NCBI GenBank assembly: GCA_964468435.1
Contig: CAYXVE010000010.1
Coordinates: 47,960 to 111,959 of the forward strand
Length of the DNA: 64,000 nucleotides
Reading direction: 5' to 3'
From: JBCCTX01 sp964468435
GTDB taxonomy: Bacteria > Bacteroidota > Bacteroidia > J057
The notes under the pieces are model-generated. The model did not search any database. It saw only the letters and a list, made by a program, of their open reading frames with translations, and was not told the origin of the DNA. Positions 59,332-64,000 of the stretch are shown here, piece by piece. The number at the start of each line of letters is the position of its first letter. Within the stretch, counting starts at the first letter, position 1. A program made the position numbers and the translations under genes.

Positions 59332-60111
59332 ATGCTGGAAGTAGTGGACTTGGTCAAAACATTACCCAATGGTAAAGCACTTCTTAGGGGAATAAGTTTT
59401 ACAGTTAGCAAAGGTGAGTTTTTAAGTATTCTGGGACCGAGTGGAGCTGGGAAATCGCTAACGATGAGATGTCTTAATGGATTGATGAAACCTACTTCGG
59501 GTGAGGTTTGGCTCACTGAAACTACAGGGAATAAGGCAAGCATTACACGGTCAAAGGGAAAAGAGCTACGACGTATACGTCGCAAGATTGGAGTGATATT
59601 CCAGGGTTTTCATTTAGTGGGAAGATTGACAGCCATAGAGAATGTGATGATAGGAAGATTGGGGAATATTACTCCCTGGAGAAGTATTTTGATGGGTTTT
59701 ACCAATGAAGAGGCGGAAGAAGCGATGGTTGCCCTGGATCAGGTCAAGATCCAAGATCTGGCTTTCCGCAAGGTAAATACCTTTAGTGGGGGAGAAATGC
59801 AAAGGGTAGCTATAGCCAGAGCTATTTATCAGCGTCCAGATATCATCCTTGCGGATGAACCCATTGCAAATCTAGATCCAGGAAATGCAGCGAATATTAT
59901 GAAATTGCTTCAGCCTTTGGCTGAGCGGATTCCTGTGTTAGGAGTGTTTCATCAGCCCGAAATGGCAGCAGATTATTGTACACGCACGATAGCTATCAAG
60001 GCTGGAAAAGTGATTTATGATGGCAAGCCCCAACTATCTCATAGTCAACTCCGCGACATATATGGCGAAGAGCTAAAGGAGCTGGCGGGTGGTAGTATTT
60101 TTGCGGAATAG
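59332..60111 (+). CDS. phnC: Phosphonate ABC transporter ATP-binding protein PhnC
   Basis: This 259-residue ATPase powers a PhnD/PhnE transporter. The Walker A GPSGAGKSLTM, signature FSGGEMQRVAIARA, Walker B IILADEPIANLDP and H-loop GVFHQPEMA are complete. It matches the PhnC/ModC-like subgroup (VDLVKTLPNGKALLRGI, VIFQGFHLVGRLT, LGNITPWRSIL). The frame extends to an earlier ATG (59281), but the phased-hexamer box and the -7 element there show that 59332 is the true start. No permease is adjacent; the only ones in the window are the phnE pair at 13.7-15.3 kb. Confidence 0.93.
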   Translation: MLEVVDLVKTLPNGKALLRGISFTVSKGEFLSILGPSGAGKSLTMRCLNGLMKPTSGEVWLTETTGNKASITRSKGKELRRIRRKIGVIFQGFHLVGRLTAIENVMIGRLGNITPWRSILMGFTNEEAEEAMVALDQVKIQDLAFRKVNTFSGGEMQRVAIARAIYQRPDIILADEPIANLDPGNAANIMKLLQPLAERIPVLGVFHQPEMAADYCTRTIAIKAGKVIYDGKPQLSHSQLRDIYGEELKELAGGSIFAE

Positions 60112-60199
60112 CTTACACAGGTATGAATGTGAATCCCTTGTGAGTACAGTTATTTCATGTAGATTATTCGCATATTTGCGACGTTCTAATAATCAAATT

Positions 60200-61375
60200 A
60201 TGCAAGATGTATTGTTATCGCACGCGAAAATCGTGACGCCTGTTGATTATTTTGAGGGTTCTATCAAAGTCGAAAATGGCATTATCGTAGATATACTACC
60301 AGATAAACATTTTGCAGAGGCTTTAAACTTGCAAGGCAACTGGGTCGTGCCAGGTTGTATAGATATACATTCAGATTATATAGAAAAAGAACTGCATCCA
60401 CGTTCTTCGGCGAGTTTTCCCCTTCCTTTTGCCCTGCATTATATGGATGCCAGAGCGGCAAGTTGTGGGATTACTACCTTGTTCAGTGCGGTGAGTTTTT
60501 CAGAAGATGAAGATAAGAACAGGACTTTTGAAAAAGCCATCTCACTGACCCGTGAACTGGACCAGGCCCGGAAAAATACACTGGTCAGGCATTATCTTCA
60601 TGCCAGAATAGATCCCAATTCAACTGCACTTCCTGAATATGTTGATGAATTAAAAGAACTTGAGAGTCTTTACTTAGTGGTTTACAATGATAGTATACCG
60701 GGACAAAGGCAGTTTACACTGGATCACTATATACAGAGTGTGGCTCGAAATCGAGGATTGAGTCTTGAGGAAGCGCGTCAGTTTGCCGAAGCACGAATAG
60801 CGAAATTAAGTGAAGTCAATCACCGCAAGATCATCGAACAAGCATTGCTAGATACCTGTATTTTGGGAAGCCATGACGATACTACTGTCTCGCATATAGA
60901 TGAGGCAGCAGCCTTTGGGGCAAGATTGGCGGAAATGCCTACTACCATGATTGCTGCCAAACGCGCCAAGGAACTGGATATGTGGGTTTGTATGGGTGCG
61001 CCAAATTTTTACAGAGGAGGTTCTCATTGTGGTAATCTGGCAGCACATGAAGCCATGAGTGAAAATCTGGTAGATATGCTCTGCAGTGATTATCATTTTC
61101 CGACACTTCTGGCAAGTGTAATCAAAATGATGAATGAAGGCTACCAACCTCATGAAGCCATAAACTTTGTATCATTACACCCTGCCAGGATGTTGAAGTT
61201 TGACCAGGAAATTGGAAGTATAGAAAAAGGGAAGAGGGCTGATCTAGTAAGTTTTCGCCTCAAAGACGATCATGCAGCGGTAACACATGTATGGGTAGAC
61301 GGTAAATTAAAATATCAGTCTTTTTATGAAGATGCTATGGTAACCAGAAGTGTCAGAGAAGAAAAGTTGCCATGA
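60200..61375 (+). CDS. phnM: Alpha-D-ribose 1-methylphosphonate 5-triphosphate diphosphatase (PhnM)
   Basis: This 391-residue amidohydrolase-superfamily enzyme removes pyrophosphate from ribose 1-phosphonate 5-triphosphate in the C-P lyase pathway. The metal-binding start is PGCIDIHSDYIEKELHPR, typical of PhnM (HSD instead of HxH). The family-diagnostic segments ASCGITTLFSAVSFS, HDDTTVSHI, MGAPNFYRGGSHCGN and CSDYHFPTLL follow. The start at 60200 is preferred to the upstream GTG because it opens MQDVLLSHAKIV. It lies 88 bp after phnC. No phnGHIJKL, phnP or phnN is in the window, so it depends on genes elsewhere or has another substrate. Confidence 0.92.
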   Translation: MQDVLLSHAKIVTPVDYFEGSIKVENGIIVDILPDKHFAEALNLQGNWVVPGCIDIHSDYIEKELHPRSSASFPLPFALHYMDARAASCGITTLFSAVSFSEDEDKNRTFEKAISLTRELDQARKNTLVRHYLHARIDPNSTALPEYVDELKELESLYLVVYNDSIPGQRQFTLDHYIQSVARNRGLSLEEARQFAEARIAKLSEVNHRKIIEQALLDTCILGSHDDTTVSHIDEAAAFGARLAEMPTTMIAAKRAKELDMWVCMGAPNFYRGGSHCGNLAAHEAMSENLVDMLCSDYHFPTLLASVIKMMNEGYQPHEAINFVSLHPARMLKFDQEIGSIEKGKRADLVSFRLKDDHAAVTHVWVDGKLKYQSFYEDAMVTRSVREEKLP

Positions 61376-62129
61376 CACCCTTATGATCACTAGGATATAC
61401 TCCCTCATGGGATTCATGTAGAACAATCGCTGACTCCAGACAAGTAGGATGTATCCCATTTTTATCAGGTAAAGTATAGATAAAGTCTATACACATGTCA
61501 TGGATCGTTGCAGGGGGATGTTGTAATTTTTGAAATAGATAGAAGCTATGGCTAGCCTGAAAGGAATTTTCAAGAAACTGGAGTGGAGCGGTATCGACTT
61601 CGGTATTGAAGTCTCCACAAAGGAAAGTGTAGGAAGTTGATAGACCTTCTGAAATATTTTTCATCAGGCTATTTAATTGTTCTTTTCTCAAGCTTTGAGC
61701 ACCTTTGAGGTGAGTTAGGTGAAGATTGGCGATCAGAATTATTCTGTGATTGATCTCAAGCCGGACAATCTGAGCAATGCGCTCACCATCAGCAGTTGCA
61801 GATGGTAAGTTGATTACCTGATGATCTTGGAACGGAAACCGAGACAAAATAGCAAGACCGGAATAACTATCGATCATTTTTTCATAGAAATTTCGGGCTT
61901 TGAATCTTGCAGGTGCCCATTTATAAGGCATGTTGAGATGTGCTGATAAAGTACTTGCTGTATGGATGTTTATCTCTTCAGCGGCAAAACACTCTTGGAG
62001 CGCGATAATATCTGGGGCCAACAGTACAAGCTGTTGCTTCATGGCTTCTATTCGCTGTAAGTAGTTTCCATCGCATTTCCACGTGTTAAAGCTGATGATA
62101 CGGATGGTTTTTTGAGTTGATTGATTCAT
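61353..62129 (-). CDS. Endonuclease/exonuclease/phosphatase family protein (cytoplasmic)
   Basis: This 258-residue EEP-fold phosphodiesterase has no signal peptide. Catalytic residues are in RIISFNTWKCDG (Asn), DIIALQECFAAE (Glu), IANLHLTHLKG, FLCGDFNTEVDTAP (Asp/Asn) and PSDHKGVMA (His). The 3' end overlaps the phnM stop by 23 bp on the other strand. Start Met at 62129 is preferred to 62147. Lack of export separates it from its relative at 55.1-56.0 kb. It could act on internal phosphodiesters arising from the C-P lyase or phospholipid turnover; that is inference. Confidence 0.88.
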   Translation of the reverse strand: MNQSTQKTIRIISFNTWKCDGNYLQRIEAMKQQLVLLAPDIIALQECFAAEEINIHTASTLSAHLNMPYKWAPARFKARNFYEKMIDSYSGLAILSRFPFQDHQVINLPSATADGERIAQIVRLEINHRIILIANLHLTHLKGAQSLRKEQLNSLMKNISEGLSTSYTFLCGDFNTEVDTAPLQFLENSFQASHSFYLFQKLQHPPATIHDMCIDFIYTLPDKNGIHPTCLESAIVLHESHEGVYPSDHKGVMATFLL

Positions 62130-62207
62130 GAATACAACATTGCACACAAATTTGAACAGAATACTATAAATTTATAACTGTTTCCATTACCACTTTGCAT
62201 TTATACT

Positions 62208-62990
62208 ATGAAATTGGGTATTATAACTGATGTGCATGAAGACATTCTATCGCTGGTGAAGGCGATAGATGTACTGGAGCAACGCGGATGCGATGAGATT
62301 ATCTGTCTGGGTGATGTTACAGGGTTTAATGTTCTGAGTTACAAACATCTGCATGTGAGAAATGCACATGAATGTCTGGAGGTTCTGAAGAGAAACTGCT
62401 CTGAGATTATTTTGGGTAATCACGATCTTCATCACATCCGTAAGTTACCCACATACAGCAATGGCTTTGCCTATCCTGAAGACTGGTATGAACTGGACTT
62501 TGATGAAAAGCGCAAACTGGGAGAGGGAAAGGTTTTTTTGTACGACGATTTTGAGCTTTCTCCACTCCTCAGGCGAGAGGATGAAGTCTTTTTAACCTCA
62601 GTGCCTGAATACATTGTCAAATCCTACGAGGGCGTCAATATCTTTTTTTCACATTTTGCTTATCCCGATTTTACAGGATCAAGATCCTTCTATCCCAAGC
62701 TGTTGGAAGAAGCTATACCTCACTTGCAATTTATAGAACGAAATCAATGTACCATCGGTATTACTGGACATTTTCACTATCCTGGATTTGCCAGATGTTA
62801 TCAAGAAAAGTGGGAAAGACTGAGTTTTGGCACATACAAGTTGGAAAATCGATTGCAGTGGTTATACGGGCCTTGTATCGCTCGTTTTTATCAGAAAAAT
62901 GGAGAGCCTGTAGCCAATGGTGTGATGATACTGGATATCTCTCTGATGGAAATTGAAGTTATACCACTAGGCCACGGTACTTATCTTTAA
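62208..62990 (+). CDS. Metallophosphoesterase family protein (cytoplasmic)
   Basis: This 260-residue calcineurin-like phosphoesterase starts MKLGIITDVHEDILSLVKAI (DVH metal motif), followed by IICLGDVTGF (GD), EIILGNHDLHH (GNHD), FFSHFAYP (His) and GITGHFHYPGF (GHFH), so all metal ligands are present. It has no signal peptide and so acts inside the cell. The size and motif spacing suit YfcE/DR1281-like or 2',3'-cyclic phosphodiesterases. It is divergent from the EEP gene and upstream of the response regulator, within the phosphorus cluster. The true substrate is unknown. Confidence 0.9.
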   Translation: MKLGIITDVHEDILSLVKAIDVLEQRGCDEIICLGDVTGFNVLSYKHLHVRNAHECLEVLKRNCSEIILGNHDLHHIRKLPTYSNGFAYPEDWYELDFDEKRKLGEGKVFLYDDFELSPLLRREDEVFLTSVPEYIVKSYEGVNIFFSHFAYPDFTGSRSFYPKLLEEAIPHLQFIERNQCTIGITGHFHYPGFARCYQEKWERLSFGTYKLENRLQWLYGPCIARFYQKNGEPVANGVMILDISLMEIEVIPLGHGTYL

Positions 62991-63018
62991 TTTACATAAA
63001 ATTAATAAAGCTTTAATA
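62991..63018 (+). promoter_or_regulatory. Three 11-bp-phased hexamers upstream of the response regulator (possible autoregulation)
   Basis: TTTACA (62991), TTAATA (63002) and TTAATA (63013) begin exactly 11 bp apart, directly after the stop of the preceding gene and about 55 bp before the regulator's ATG. The low GC content makes chance agreement easier here than elsewhere. Confidence 0.35.
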
Positions 63019-63073
63019 TCACAAGCGCAAAACTGGCCGTATAATTCTATAAATTTAATAAAAAATTATCTGC

Positions 63074-63868
63074 ATGTCTAAACGGCATCTATTTGTGGTA
63101 GATGATGAGCAGGACATACTCGATCTACTTGAGTATTGTCTAAAGAAAGAAGGTTATGAAGTCTCTGTTTTTCAAGATGCTCTTACTGCACTGGAATGTA
63201 TCGAACATCACAGTCCCGATCTGATACTCAGTGATTGGAACATGCCAACAATGGATGGTCTTGAATTTTGTCGTGCAGTAAAATTCGATAATCGATATGC
63301 ACATATCCCCTTTGTGATGATTACTTGCCGTGATGATGAGATCGATATTGTATCAGCCCTGGAACTTGGGGCCGAAGAATATATGGTAAAGCCTTTCCGT
63401 ATTCGCGAATTAGTCACCAGAGTCAAAAAGATCATCAAACGTGCTGATCTCCTCCGCAAGATTGATAGTAAATTAACTCAGATTTCCGCTAACGGAAGTA
63501 ATCACAGTAACGGCAATCACCAACCCGAACCTCATCAAACATCATCGCCCTCAAAGCCCTTTTCGCAGCCTGATATCGTCAAAAGAGGTGAACTCGTTAT
63601 AGACCCCGATACATACCAGGTCTTGTTGGAAGGATTTCCACTCGATCTCACATTCACAGAGTTCAATTTGTTGCTTCTACTGGCCAAAAGGCCTGGAAAA
63701 GTATTTAGCAGAAATCAGATTATCGAACTTATGAATGGCGAAGATTACTGGCCTACAGAAAGATCTGTTGATGTTCAGGTAGTAGGATTGCGAAAAAAGA
63801 TGGGTAAATACCGCAGTATGATTGAAACAGTAAGGTCTGTAGGCTACCGCTTTAGTACGAAATTCTAG
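63074..63868 (+). CDS. PhoB-like response regulator (OmpR family)
   Basis: This 264-residue two-component regulator has a receiver domain (about residues 1-125) with the acidic cluster VVDDEQD, phospho-acceptor Asp in DLILSDWNMPTMDG (near residue 56) and Lys in EYMVKPFRIREL. A 45-residue linker rich in Asn, His, Ser and Pro (NGSNHSNGNHQPEPH) follows, then an OmpR/PhoB winged-helix DNA-binding domain (about 176-264; FTEFNLLLLLAKRPGKVFSR, VDVQVVGLRKKMG). It is the last gene in the window and no histidine kinase is seen, though one could follow. The phased hexamers at phosphorus genes nearby make a PhoB-type role the best guess. Confidence 0.88.
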   Translation: MSKRHLFVVDDEQDILDLLEYCLKKEGYEVSVFQDALTALECIEHHSPDLILSDWNMPTMDGLEFCRAVKFDNRYAHIPFVMITCRDDEIDIVSALELGAEEYMVKPFRIRELVTRVKKIIKRADLLRKIDSKLTQISANGSNHSNGNHQPEPHQTSSPSKPFSQPDIVKRGELVIDPDTYQVLLEGFPLDLTFTEFNLLLLLAKRPGKVFSRNQIIELMNGEDYWPTERSVDVQVVGLRKKMGKYRSMIETVRSVGYRFSTKF

Positions 63869-64000
63869 ACTTCCCTCTCCTCATTATGTAGCTATTATGT
63901 TTGCTAGAGATCCTTTTATTTCTGGATTATTTAGATAATTTTATTATCATCTACTAATATTTAGCAAACAATTGTTACATATTTTTATGCCTTCAAATCA
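63869..64000. other. Window end after the response regulator, no gene seen
   Basis: AT-rich sequence with no ORF or clear terminator; a partner kinase gene may begin beyond the edge. Confidence 0.4.

Noticed and set aside
60200..61375. PhnM as dihydroorotase or another amidohydrolase
   Set aside because: The MGAPNFYRGGSHCGN segment and HSD start, plus phnC next door, fit PhnM much better.

Overview
The window is a chromosomal stretch of a Bacteroidota bacterium, possibly of the Saprospiria, although the rank below phylum is only a guess. The phylum-level evidence is a SusC/SusD pair, a type IX secretion sorting tail, a DUF5777 beta-barrel protein, a long SecA with a Bacteroidota-like N-terminal insertion, and promoters of the form TTTG-N19-TAnnTTTG instead of -35/-10 boxes. 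No phage, insertion sequence, CRISPR array or rRNA was seen. There is one tRNA, for Arg with anticodon CCG.

Layout. 0-12.6 kb is mostly housekeeping: the end of anmK, an inositol-phosphatase family gene, secA, recQ, an ECF sigma factor overlapping a predicted envelope-spanning partner, alanine dehydrogenase and enoyl-CoA hydratase. 12.8-15.3 kb is phnD-phnE-phnE (phosphonate/phosphite-type uptake). 15.6-21.8 kb holds a secreted cupredoxin/six-CHRD protein and an operon for an OB-fold protein, a cytochrome c lipoprotein, a YceI protein and a DUF5777 barrel. 21.9-23.9 kb is an uncharacterised pair, a vWA lipoprotein and a four-helix membrane protein. 24.7-29.5 kb is susC-susD with a terminator-like leader hairpin. 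29.6-47.5 kb is mainly housekeeping: tRNA-Arg, ychF, rhodanese, thioesterase, lytic transglycosylase, rpmB-fabD, mscS, an ABC exporter half, murB, an orphan parA, an oligopeptide-type binding protein, gltX and a glutaminyl cyclase. 47.7-49 kb is an enolase-superfamily gene followed by a frameshifted lipoprotein.

50.0-63.9 kb reads as a phosphorus-scavenging region. It holds a metallophosphoesterase-PA14 protein, a paralogue of it that has lost every metal-binding motif, two endonuclease/exonuclease/phosphatase-family proteins, a GDPD-PhoD fusion, phnC, phnM, a second metallophosphoesterase and a PhoB-type response regulator. Upstream of phnD, phnC, the GDPD-PhoD gene, both PA14 genes and the regulator I find TTAACA-like hexamers spaced 11 bp apart, the layout expected of a PhoB/PhoP box. 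My working model, which is inference, is one phosphate-starvation regulon: the regulator switches on extracellular phosphoesterases and phosphodiesterases, and the PhnD-E-E-C transporter is completed from two loci about 44 kb apart.

Several gene remnants lie between intact genes: an OsmC-like tail in frame behind mscS, an ATP-cone fragment before gltX, a possible C1-peptidase fragment before susC, and a 0.9-kb BIG2-lipoprotein/beta-barrel pseudogene at 52-52.9 kb.
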